From Pseudomonas triticicola (GTDB lineage Bacteria > Pseudomonadota > Gammaproteobacteria > Pseudomonadales > Pseudomonadaceae), in contig NZ_JAHSTX010000001.1 in NCBI RefSeq assembly GCF_019145375.1, positions 3,199,001 to 3,263,000 of the forward strand: 64,000 bases of DNA, read 5' to 3'. A model generated the notes under the pieces. That model searched no databases and was not told the origin of the DNA. It was given only the letters and a program-made list of their open reading frames with translations. This document shows positions 54,955 through 62,359 of this stretch, in pieces (within the stretch, counting starts at the first letter, position 1; every line of letters begins with the position of its first letter). A program made the position numbers and the translations under genes.

Positions 54955-57594
54955 ATGCGCGCCAACTCGTCTGATCCACAAGACACCGTTACAGCAGAAC
55001 AACCGATCAAACCCGAGCGTTTGCGCTGGCTGGATCGATTAAGCAAATACCGTCAGCCGATCGGTCTGGCCGTCACGTTGCTGCTGTTTGCCATTGCCCT
55101 GATTGCCTGCCGCCATCTGCTCGCCGAGCTCGATCTCGACGCGTTGCATGACTCGATTCTCGACGTGCCGAAACCCGCCCTGCTTGGCGCCATCGGTGCG
55201 ACCGTGGTCGGTTTCATTATTCTGCTCGGCTATGAATGGTCGGCCAGCCGCTACGCTGGCGTGAAACTGCCGCCGCGCACCCTCGCCCTCGGCGGTTTCA
55301 CCGCATTTGCGATTGGCAATGCGATCGGCCTGTCGCTGCTGTCCGGCGGCTCGGTTCGTTATCGTTTATATGCGCGATTGGGCGTCGGTGCGTCGGAAGT
55401 CGCGCACATGACCTTGTTCGCCAGTCTTTCGCTGGGCTGCGCCTTGCCGCCACTGGCAGCGCTGGCCACCCTGAGCAACCTGCCCGCCGCCTCGCAAGCG
55501 CTGGGGCTGTCCGAATTCTTGCTCGGCTCCGTCGCCGCTGGCGTATTGATCCTCGGTGCAGTGCTGGCAATCGGCATCTATCGCCGTCGTCTGCCGGAAC
55601 AACCCTACCCCGACAATCTGCTGGTCCGTGCCGGGCGACGGACATTGCGCCTGCCGGGTCGACGCCTGACCTTCCTGCAACTGGTGATCACCGCCCTCGA
55701 TGTCGCGGCTGCCGCCACCGTTCTGTATTTGTTGCTGCCGGAAGCGCCGCCGTTTGCGCCGTTCCTGCTGGTGTACCTGCTGGCCCTGGCCGCCGGAGTG
55801 CTCAGTCACGTGCCGGGCGGCGTCGGTGTATTCGAAGCAATTCTGCTCGCCGCATTTGCCGACAAGCTTGGCGCCGCGCCGCTGGCAGCCGCACTCCTGC
55901 TGTATCGCCTGATCTACGTGGTGCTGCCGCTGCTGGTCGCTTGCGTATTGCTGCTGATCAACGAAGGCCAGCGCCTGTTCCAATCCCAGACCATGCGCGC
56001 GGCGTCCGGTCTGGCCGCGCCGGTTCTGGCGGTGCTGGTGTTTCTGTCTGGCGTGGTGCTGCTGTTTTCCGGCGCCACACCGGAGATCGACACGCGCCTG
56101 GAGCACATCGGTTTTCTGATCCCGCATCGCCTGGTCGACGCCTCGCACTTCGGCGCCAGCCTGATTGGCGTTTTGTGTCTGTTGCTCGCCCAAGGTCTGC
56201 GCCGACGCCTGTCGGCGGCGTGGATGCTGACCGTCATTCTGCTGCTGGTCGGCGCCCTGCTCTCGCTACTCAAAGGCTTCGACTGGGAAGAAGCCACGCT
56301 GATGACGTTTACGGCCGCGCTGCTCGGCGTGTTCCGCCGCTCCTTCTATCGCCCGAGCCGTTTGACCGAACTGCCGTTTTCGCCGCTGTATCTGGTCGCC
56401 AGTCTCTGCGTGCTGGGCGCTTCGGCCTGGTTGCTGCTGTTTGCCTATCAGGACGTACCCTACAGCCACCAGCTGTGGTGGCAGTTCACCCTCGACGCTG
56501 ACGCTCCGCGTGGCCTGCGCTCGCTGCTCGGTGCGGCGGTGTTGCTGGTGATCATCTCGCTGACCTGGCTGCTGCGCACCGCGCGCCCGGTGATTCATTT
56601 GCCGACGCCGGACGAACTGGATCGCGCGGCAAAAATCCTCATGGCCTCGTCGCAACCCGATGGCGGCCTCGCGCTGACCGGTGACAAGGCGTTGCTGTTT
56701 CACCCCAACGATGAAGCGTTCCTGATGTACGCCCGCCGTGGCCGCAGTCTGGTGGCGCTGTACGACCCGATCGGGCCGAGCCAGCAACGTGCGGAAATGA
56801 TCTGGCAGTTCCGCGATCTCTGCGACATCCATCACACGCGCCCCGTGTTCTATCAAGTGCGCGCGGAGAACCTGCCGTACTACATGGACATCGGCCTGAC
56901 GGCGATCAAGCTCGGCGAAGAAGCCCGGGTCGATCTGCTGCGCTTCGATCTGGAAGCCAAGGGCAAGGAGATGAAGGACCTGCGCTACACCTGGAACCGT
57001 GGCACCCGCGATGGTCTGTCGCTGGAAATCCATGAGCCGGGCCAGGCGCCGATGGACGATCTGAAGGTGATTTCCGATGCCTGGCTGACCGGCAAGAACG
57101 TGCGCGAGAAAGGCTTCTCCCTCGGCCGTTTCAGCGACGATTACCTGAAGCATTTCCGCATTGCGGTGATTCGCTTCGAAGGCCGCCCGGTGGCGTTCGC
57201 CAATCTGCTCGAGACCTACAGCCATGATCTGGCCAGTCTCGACCTGATGCGCGCGCACCCGGAAGCGCCGAAGCTGACCATGGAATTCATGATGGTCGGC
57301 CTGATTCAACACTATAAGAGTCACGGATACGCGCGCTTCAGCCTGGGCATGGTGCCGTTGTCGGGGCTGCAACCCCGGCGCGGCGCACCACTGACCCAGC
57401 GTCTGGGCTCGATGGTCTTCCGCCGTGGTGAGCAGCTGTACAACTTCCAAGGCTTGCGCCGCTTCAAAGACAAGTTCCAGCCTGACTGGGAACCCCGTTA
57501 TATGGCCGTGCCCGCCGGACTCGATCCGCTCGTGGCGCTGGCCGACACTGCTGCCCTGATCGCGGGCGGCTTGACTGGATTGGTGAAACGCTGA
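54955..57594 (+). CDS. mprF: Bifunctional aminoacyl-phosphatidylglycerol synthase/flippase MprF
   Basis: 879 residues. The first 540 or so form about 14 membrane helices (flippase part). The C-terminal DUF2156 cytoplasmic domain carries the aminoacyl-tRNA dependent synthase (GDKALLFHPNDEAFLMYARRGRSLVALYDPIGP, LRYTWNRGTRDGLSLEI, LTMEFMMVGLIQHYKSHGYARFSLGMVPLSGL). The P. aeruginosa counterpart makes alanyl-phosphatidylglycerol under acid conditions. The start at 54955 has AAGAGGTG upstream. It ends overlapping the virJ-like gene by one base (TGATG). Confidence 0.93.
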   Translation: MRANSSDPQDTVTAEQPIKPERLRWLDRLSKYRQPIGLAVTLLLFAIALIACRHLLAELDLDALHDSILDVPKPALLGAIGATVVGFIILLGYEWSASRYAGVKLPPRTLALGGFTAFAIGNAIGLSLLSGGSVRYRLYARLGVGASEVAHMTLFASLSLGCALPPLAALATLSNLPAASQALGLSEFLLGSVAAGVLILGAVLAIGIYRRRLPEQPYPDNLLVRAGRRTLRLPGRRLTFLQLVITALDVAAAATVLYLLLPEAPPFAPFLLVYLLALAAGVLSHVPGGVGVFEAILLAAFADKLGAAPLAAALLLYRLIYVVLPLLVACVLLLINEGQRLFQSQTMRAASGLAAPVLAVLVFLSGVVLLFSGATPEIDTRLEHIGFLIPHRLVDASHFGASLIGVLCLLLAQGLRRRLSAAWMLTVILLLVGALLSLLKGFDWEEATLMTFTAALLGVFRRSFYRPSRLTELPFSPLYLVASLCVLGASAWLLLFAYQDVPYSHQLWWQFTLDADAPRGLRSLLGAAVLLVIISLTWLLRTARPVIHLPTPDELDRAAKILMASSQPDGGLALTGDKALLFHPNDEAFLMYARRGRSLVALYDPIGPSQQRAEMIWQFRDLCDIHHTRPVFYQVRAENLPYYMDIGLTAIKLGEEARVDLLRFDLEAKGKEMKDLRYTWNRGTRDGLSLEIHEPGQAPMDDLKVISDAWLTGKNVREKGFSLGRFSDDYLKHFRIAVIRFEGRPVAFANLLETYSHDLASLDLMRAHPEAPKLTMEFMMVGLIQHYKSHGYARFSLGMVPLSGLQPRRGAPLTQRLGSMVFRRGEQLYNFQGLRRFKDKFQPDWEPRYMAVPAGLDPLVALADTAALIAGGLTGLVKR

Positions 57595-58889
57595 TGATTC
57601 AACGCTCCCTGAAGTACATCCTGGCCGCCCTGCTGGTGCTGGCCGTGATTGCCGGCGGCGGTTACTGGTACCTCAAACGTCCGGCACCGGAACCGACCGT
57701 CGAACAATTGAAACCCGCCGATGGCACGGTCATGACCCGCGTGATCCCCGGCAGCAAGCCGAAGGCTCAGGTGCTGGTGGCGGTCACTGACGAACAGAAG
57801 CTCTCCGAGAAACAACTGACCACCCTCAGCCGCAGCGCCTCGGCGCAGATCGTTCAGGTGATTCTGCCCAAGGACTGCCTGCTGCAAAGCCGCGCCCTGC
57901 AATCGGGCCTGCGTGAACTGAATGGCCCGGCCACCCTGGTCAGCGGCATCGGACCAGGCGCTGTGCTGGCATGGCGCTGGCTGGCGGAACAGAAAGACGA
58001 TAAGGCCCAGGCCGTCTCCGTCGATCTGGCCCTGGAAAAACCCGGCTGCACCCACCTGTTGCCAAAATCCGCCGCCCACGGCCACTGGCTTGTGGCGTGG
58101 AACGACAACCCGGACGACGCTAGCGCAGGCTTCGTGCGCGATCAGCCGAACGCCGAAACCAGCATCAGTGACTACGACATCAACCTGCCGCAAGTGCTGA
58201 ACAACGAACTGCGCAAAATCCTCGTCGGCGGCGACAAGGCCAACGGCGGCCTGGCGATTCCGGTCGTGGAAGTGCCGGCCGGGCAGGCCAACGACACCGT
58301 TACCCTGTTCCTCTCCGGCGACGGCGGCTGGCGTGACCTCGACCGCGACGTGGCGGGCGAAATGGCCAAGATCGGCTACCCGGTGGTCGGCATCGATACC
58401 CTGCGCTACTACTGGCAGCACAAGAGCCCGGAGCAAAGCGCACTCGACCTCACCGAACTGATGCAGCACTACCGGCAGAAATGGGGCACCAAACGCTTCA
58501 TCCTCACCGGCTATTCGTTCGGCGCCGACGTCCTGCCGGCGATCTACAACCGCCTGCCAGAGAACGAACAGCAACGCGTCGACGCCATCATCCTGCTCGC
58601 CTTCGCCCGCACCGGCAGCTTCGAAATCGAAGTCGAAGGCTGGTTGGGTAACGCCGGCAAAGAAGCCGCCACCGGCCCGGAAATGGCCAAACTGCCGGCG
58701 GCCAAGGTTGTGTGCATCTATGGTGAAGAAGAGACGGATGAGAGTGGCTGCACGGACAAAACTGCTGTTGGTGAAGCGGTGAAACTGCCTGGCGGGCATC
58801 ACTTTGATGAAAACTACCCGGCGTTGGCCAAGCGCTTGGTCGAGCTGATTCAGAAGCGCCAGAGCAAGGATTCGGTGGCTGAAGAGTGA
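57594..58889 (+). CDS. virJ: AcvB/VirJ family aminoacyl-phosphatidylglycerol hydrolase
   Basis: 431 residues. One N-terminal membrane segment or signal (LKYILAALLVLAVIAGGGYWY) is followed by two alpha/beta hydrolase-like parts. The catalytic part holds VTLFLSGDGGWRDLDRDVAGEMAKIGYPVVGIDTLRYYW and the nucleophile elbow GYS308FGADVLP. In P. aeruginosa the homologue cotranscribed with mprF hydrolyses alanyl-PG in the periplasm. It is coupled to mprF by a one-base overlap, so synthesis and removal of the lipid are produced together. Confidence 0.9.
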   Translation: MIQRSLKYILAALLVLAVIAGGGYWYLKRPAPEPTVEQLKPADGTVMTRVIPGSKPKAQVLVAVTDEQKLSEKQLTTLSRSASAQIVQVILPKDCLLQSRALQSGLRELNGPATLVSGIGPGAVLAWRWLAEQKDDKAQAVSVDLALEKPGCTHLLPKSAAHGHWLVAWNDNPDDASAGFVRDQPNAETSISDYDINLPQVLNNELRKILVGGDKANGGLAIPVVEVPAGQANDTVTLFLSGDGGWRDLDRDVAGEMAKIGYPVVGIDTLRYYWQHKSPEQSALDLTELMQHYRQKWGTKRFILTGYSFGADVLPAIYNRLPENEQQRVDAIILLAFARTGSFEIEVEGWLGNAGKEAATGPEMAKLPAAKVVCIYGEEETDESGCTDKTAVGEAVKLPGGHHFDENYPALAKRLVELIQKRQSKDSVAEE

Positions 58890-58905
58890 TCTGAAGCGCA
58901 CCAAG

Positions 58906-58943
58906 AAAAGCCCCCGCAACTTCACAGTTGCGGGGGCTTTTTA
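58906..58943 (+). terminator. Terminator after mprF-virJ
   Basis: AAAAGCCCCCGCAACT / AGTTGCGGGGGCTTTTT, a very strong stem with a T-run. Confidence 0.92.
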
Positions 58944-58964
58944 CATTCCAGCAGCCACCAAAAT

Positions 58965-59061
58965 CCCTGTGGGAGCGAGCCTGCTCGCGAATGCGGTGGG
59001 TCAGTTTACAGATTCGTCGACTGACACTGCGTCTTCGCGAGCAGGCTCGCTCCTACAAGGG
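58965..59061. repeat. Paired inverted REP element (REPIN-like)
   Basis: Head-first pair. The second arm ends GCTCCTAC in place of GCTCCCAC. It flanks the downstream end of the three-gene cassette at 59086-61233. Confidence 0.88.
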
Positions 59062-59085
59062 GTTGCGCTGGATTCAGGCAACTCG

Positions 59086-59769
59086 TCAGTCCCGCTGGCC
59101 AAGCTGAACATCTATCCACGTGACATCATCGTCGCCAACGCTAAAGTCGCTATCCGGCGCCGCCAACAAAATGCTTTGCTGGGCTTGCGTCAAGTCCGCC
59201 CAAAAGCCATCAGTGACAAATACCAAGCGCTCAACAGCCTTCAGTGCACAACAAACAAAGTCAGGGTTCGGAACCCGATTGATCTTCAAGCATCGAGTTA
59301 CCGAATTTCGCGCGGGGTCTCGCGCCAACTCACAGTGCGAACGGTCGCGCCGCCAATTGGCCTTGCAATGAGGTGGCGTAATCCACTCGATGGCTCCCGC
59401 CAGCGTCGCAATCCCGCATGAACAGTCACCTTCGTATGCAATGGTGAGTCGGTCATGCGCGACCAAGCCAATCAGGTAACAGATGGCTCCCGTCTGATCA
59501 GCAGGCAACGACGCATGAAAATCCGCCAGTATTGACCCCAATAGACGCTCAACTGCTTCGGGTTCTGCAGGATAGCCCCCCTGCTCCATCCGTGTGGAAT
59601 GAGCCGCCAACATGCCCCTTACGAAGCTTTCAGCCAGCTGTCCACTGCCGCGCCTGGAAGTGCCATCCGCGACAACAAAAAAACCGCCGTCACCCTCACA
59701 GGTCGCTCCGGCATAGTCATTATTTGCCCTGCTGGCTTGCCCAGTGATTGATCGGGAGTGGTATCTCAT
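59086..59769 (-). CDS. Divergent PP2C-like serine/threonine phosphatase
   Basis: 227 residues. PP2C motif order is kept in a degenerate form: RANNDYAG (for R-x-x-N-E-D), FFVVADGTSRRGSGQLAE with D35-G36 (for D-G-x-G-G), LTIAYEGDCSCGIA (for G-D-S-R), VFVTDGFWADL (DG), and DDDVTWIDVQL at the end (for D-N-x-T). Enough acidic residues remain for a two-metal site. It lacks a signal peptide. Its ATG overlaps the stop of the nucleotidyltransferase gene by four bases, the third gene of a tight operon. A phosphatase reversing a modification made by its partner is one idea only. Confidence 0.75.
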   Translation of the reverse strand: MRYHSRSITGQASRANNDYAGATCEGDGGFFVVADGTSRRGSGQLAESFVRGMLAAHSTRMEQGGYPAEPEAVERLLGSILADFHASLPADQTGAICYLIGLVAHDRLTIAYEGDCSCGIATLAGAIEWITPPHCKANWRRDRSHCELARDPARNSVTRCLKINRVPNPDFVCCALKAVERLVFVTDGFWADLTQAQQSILLAAPDSDFSVGDDDVTWIDVQLGQRD

Positions 59770-60464
59770 GCGCTGGCCAGCGCTTTCAAACGCCTGTGAA
59801 TAATCTGCCCTCTGCCTGGATTCGTCTGCACCGAGCCTGAACTTTCGATCACATAGCCAACCCCGTCGAGCGCCATCAGTTTGCGGATTCCATCTGTGAC
59901 GAACGCCTTAAGGTCGCTGTCAGCCTGGCGCACCTCCTCCAACAGCTCAGGCCGACCATCGATCAAGATGATCATGTCCTCGACATCCTTGTGATAAGGA
60001 TCACCATTTCCCCGACCAGCGAAAGCTTCCAGTTTCGTCGCGAGAAAATACGTGGGCTGGAATATCTGGATGACAGTGCCGCTGGGCAAGGTGAATTTAT
60101 CCGCACTCGCCAGCCCCTCGACGAACCAGCGGTTGGCATAGCCGAGTACTGCAGGGTCGGAAGGCATGACATCCACAACAACGTCATTGAAGCGAAAACG
60201 ACAATTGACCTCGTCCTCACCGGTGATCTTGAATCCCTTGGCAGCCAGCCGTTCAGTGAGTTGGTTCCAGGCGCTGATACCGGCCAACTCGATCACTAAA
60301 TCAACGTCATCAGTGAAACGAATGTCGTCCAGCACGGCTGTATCTGTAACCAGCATGGCAGTTGTGCAACCGCCAACAAAAGCAACTTCGGCGAGAAACG
60401 CCTCGCCCAAGCCTTCAGCCACGAACTCAATAAGTTCGTAGTTGTGATCCGCGTTTGACGACAT
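59766..60464 (-). CDS. Nucleotidyltransferase of the AbiEii/MNT-like superfamily
   Basis: 232 residues. The pol-beta-type NTase core is visible: hG-G at 31-32 (FVGGCTTAML), the acidic pair in RFTDDVDLVIE (D53, D55), and the third acid in VVVDVMP (D98). The C-terminal part (FLATKLEAFAGRGNGDPYHKDVEDMIILIDGRPEL) is like that of AbiEii/MenT toxins and related tRNA- or protein-modifying NTases. It lies one base after the HTH gene and overlaps the PP2C-like gene by four bases. Target unknown. Confidence 0.82.
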   Translation of the reverse strand: MSSNADHNYELIEFVAEGLGEAFLAEVAFVGGCTTAMLVTDTAVLDDIRFTDDVDLVIELAGISAWNQLTERLAAKGFKITGEDEVNCRFRFNDVVVDVMPSDPAVLGYANRWFVEGLASADKFTLPSGTVIQIFQPTYFLATKLEAFAGRGNGDPYHKDVEDMIILIDGRPELLEEVRQADSDLKAFVTDGIRKLMALDGVGYVIESSGSVQTNPGRGQIIHRRLKALASA

Positions 60465-60465
60465 G

Positions 60466-61233
60466 TTATTTAAGCCCCATCCCTGCCTTCAGAATACTGA
60501 TTGCCACACCACACTCACGCGGACCACCCAGACGGATTGCATCAGCGAGCGCCAGATAGTGGTAAAGGATCCGGTCTTTTTTCACCGCTTCCGGCACTGT
60601 TTTGTAAAGCGGCTCTATCGCTTGGCCTCGCTCGGTTCCCTGCGCATCCGGCCAGACCGGAATCAAACCACCCGCACTCTTGATGCTTTTGGACAGCGCA
60701 GGCGCCGCAAAGCCTGTGGGTATGCCACGAACCATCGCGCCAGGCTTGACCGGGAAGAAGTACTTCAGCGCGTACTCGGTGATTTTCAGCAGTTCCCGGC
60801 GGTGCACTTTGGCAAGCCCGGTGTCGTAGTCATGGATGAGCAATCCGGATTCCCGGCATCGGGCGAGCGCATTTGAGACTTCGCTTTTGCTCAGTCCGAG
60901 AGAGGCAGACAGCGCACGCAGAGAGTACCGATCGCTCCAACTTGTCAGCGGTGGATCAGATGCTGGTTCCGCCCATCCCTCCCAGCCTGGCCCATCAGCG
61001 AAAGGCGAATCGAGTTCGCGGCGATGGAAGATTGTGTCTTCCCCATCAGTGGAGTAGGTGACCAATGGCTTACCCACACCCTCCCCTGCGGTCATTCGGC
61101 TGACGACATAAGGCCTGAGCAGCTCTTCGACCCTGTCCGAATTCGATTCGGCCTCCATCTCCCCCAAGAGGTTCTCTTCCTGAGCGTGGAGACTGGCCAT
61201 TTTGAACAAAAGTAAAATGTCTTGACTCTTCAT
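60466..61233 (-). CDS. Winged-helix regulator, first gene of the HTH-NTase-phosphatase cassette
   Basis: 255 residues. The N-terminus (MKSQDILLLFKMASLHAQEENLL) is predicted helical. A clear winged HTH lies at about 104-140 (YSLRALSASLGLSKSEVSNALARCRESGLLIHD). The C-terminal half (YALKYFFPVKPGAMVRGIPTGFAAPAL..GLIPVWPDAQGTERGQAIEPLYKTVP) is an unrecognised effector or partner-binding domain. A perfect 11-bp inverted repeat sits 15 bases upstream of the start, so autoregulation is likely. It plays the place of an AbiEi-type antitoxin/regulator, but I see no AbiEi sequence match. Confidence 0.8.
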   Translation of the reverse strand: MKSQDILLLFKMASLHAQEENLLGEMEAESNSDRVEELLRPYVVSRMTAGEGVGKPLVTYSTDGEDTIFHRRELDSPFADGPGWEGWAEPASDPPLTSWSDRYSLRALSASLGLSKSEVSNALARCRESGLLIHDYDTGLAKVHRRELLKITEYALKYFFPVKPGAMVRGIPTGFAAPALSKSIKSAGGLIPVWPDAQGTERGQAIEPLYKTVPEAVKKDRILYHYLALADAIRLGGPRECGVAISILKAGMGLK

Positions 61234-61247
61234 TTAGCTCAAAACCT

Positions 61248-61281
61248 CAAGTGTCCACATTCCATAAAACGTGGACACTTG
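61248..61281. promoter_or_regulatory. Perfect 11-bp palindromic operator of the cassette
   Basis: CAAGTGTCCAC (61248-61258) and GTGGACACTTG (61271-61281) are exact complements with 12 bases between, just upstream of the regulator start at 61233. The spacing of two turns between half-site centres fits a dimeric HTH protein. It is not an intrinsic terminator, as no T-run follows. Confidence 0.7.
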
Positions 61282-61283
61282 TC

Positions 61284-61466
61284 TCACTGCCGAGGCCGGG
61301 TCGTCAAGCCCTTGGGTCGATCACTAATCGCTGCATACCTTGCCCGCATATCGTCATGGCTGATTGCGCGGACCAAATCAAAGATGAGCAATCGTTCACT
61401 GGCCTTCTTTTCGATCAGAAGCTCCTCTGGTTCATCCTGTAGTTCTTGTGCCGCTGATGCCGTCAT
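61284..61466 (-). CDS. Possible small hypothetical protein upstream of the cassette
   Basis: About 60 residues (MTASAAQELQDEPEELLIEKKASERLLIFDLVRAISHDDMRARYAAISDRPKGLTTRPRQ if begun at the ATG at 61466), same strand as the cassette and ending three bases from its operator. Charged and helical in appearance. No clear SD and no recognised family; it may be a remnant of an earlier gene or a chance frame. Confidence 0.3.
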   Translation of the reverse strand: MTASAAQELQDEPEELLIEKKASERLLIFDLVRAISHDDMRARYAAISDRPKGLTTRPRQ

Positions 61467-61619
61467 ACGAACCTGAATGCTGTGCACACGTCGCTTCGTG
61501 CGTGACGTTTAGTTTCGTTTACTTCCAGTCTCGCAATATCAGATGACGCCCACAGACCTTGTAGGCAAACTCCGAAACTCTTGTTGGGCCGCTGTGCCGC
61601 TCTATTGCGCTGTTTTTTG

Positions 61620-61836
61620 ACGGGATACTCTCCGGACGTCGCTGACCCATTCAGCGATCGGGTGTGGTAACCCGGAGAAACCATCGCAACAGCCCGCTCC
61701 TCGAGTTATGGCGGCTGTGCGTGGGACGCTTTCAGGCGTGCCGGTTTCCTTGGTTCCCGGTTTACCACCCTGCGTACAGTTGCCTCCCTTTCGCGTGGTA
61801 ACGAAAGTCGCGGCGCTTCGAACTAAGGAGTAACAC
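61620..61836 (+). promoter_or_regulatory. Long structured leader of the DUF3077 gene
   Basis: About 215 untranslated bases precede the DUF3077 gene and contain several short stems: TCGCTGA-CCCAT-TCAGCGA, an enclosing TCCGG...CCGGA, ACAGCC...GGCTGT and ACGC-TTTCAG-GCGT. There is no convincing coding frame on either strand; the minus-strand 88-codon frame is a mirror of this structure. I recall very similar leaders in front of other Pseudomonas DUF3077 genes, which suggests a conserved cis-acting RNA. It covers most of the 61467-61837 gap. Confidence 0.5.
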
Positions 61837-61837
61837 G

Positions 61838-62164
61838 ATGACCGAACCTGATCTGCACGGACTCGCAAGCGTTAAAACCATCGGCTTCACCCCTTTCCTC
61901 TACAACTCGGATCAAGCGTTCTTCAACGTCCGCTCCGGCATTCCGATCATCGATGCCTTGTCCCAATCCTCCGACCTGCTGTCCCTCGCCAAATCCTTCG
62001 CCGAGGATGCTGCTTTCATCAAAGACACCGACCGCCACGCCTGGGCTGCGCATTACCTGACGGTGTTGGGCAAGGCCTTGATTGATGACGTGATCCAAGC
62101 GCTGATCCCACGACCTGCGCGGACGAAGACTGAATCTGAAGAAGAATTACCTGATAGCCACTAA
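61838..62164 (+). CDS. DUF3077 family protein
   Basis: 108 residues. The DUF3077 pattern is clear: LYNSDQAFFNVRSGIPIIDALSQSSDLLSLAKSFAED followed by AAHYLTVLGKALIDDVIQALI, two helices with small residues. Pseudomonads carry many paralogues of unknown role. Strong AAGGAG SD. Confidence 0.85.
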   Translation: MTEPDLHGLASVKTIGFTPFLYNSDQAFFNVRSGIPIIDALSQSSDLLSLAKSFAEDAAFIKDTDRHAWAAHYLTVLGKALIDDVIQALIPRPARTKTESEEELPDSH

Positions 62165-62173
62165 CACTGCAGA

Positions 62174-62270
62174 CCCTTGTGGGAGCGAGCCTGCTCGCGA
62201 ATCCGGTGGGTCAGCCACCACATGCTTCGACTGACACTACGCCTTCGCGAGCAGGCTCGCTCCCACAGGG
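62174..62270. repeat. Paired inverted REP element (REPIN-like)
   Basis: Head-first pair; its spacer (GGTGGGTCAG...CGACTGACACT) is closely related to that of the pair at 58965, so these two are probably recent relatives. Confidence 0.9.
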
Positions 62271-62303
62271 AATCAGCGGTGGTTTGAGGATTGGGCACAG
62301 GCA

Positions 62304-62346
62304 CAAAAAAGCCCCCGCCAGACACAAGGCTGACGGGGGCTTTTTG
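62304..62346. terminator. Bidirectional terminator between DUF3077 and kup
   Basis: AAAAAAGCCCCCG-CCAG / CTG-ACGGGGGCTTTTT stem; with both an A-run and a T-run it can end kup transcripts from the right. Confidence 0.9.
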
Positions 62347-62359
62347 GTTGGAGCCAGGC

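Noticed and set aside
61602..61868. 88-residue minus-strand frame in the DUF3077 leader
   Set aside because: It overlaps the structured leader and the start of the DUF3077 gene, has no SD, and is better explained as the mirror of a conserved RNA.
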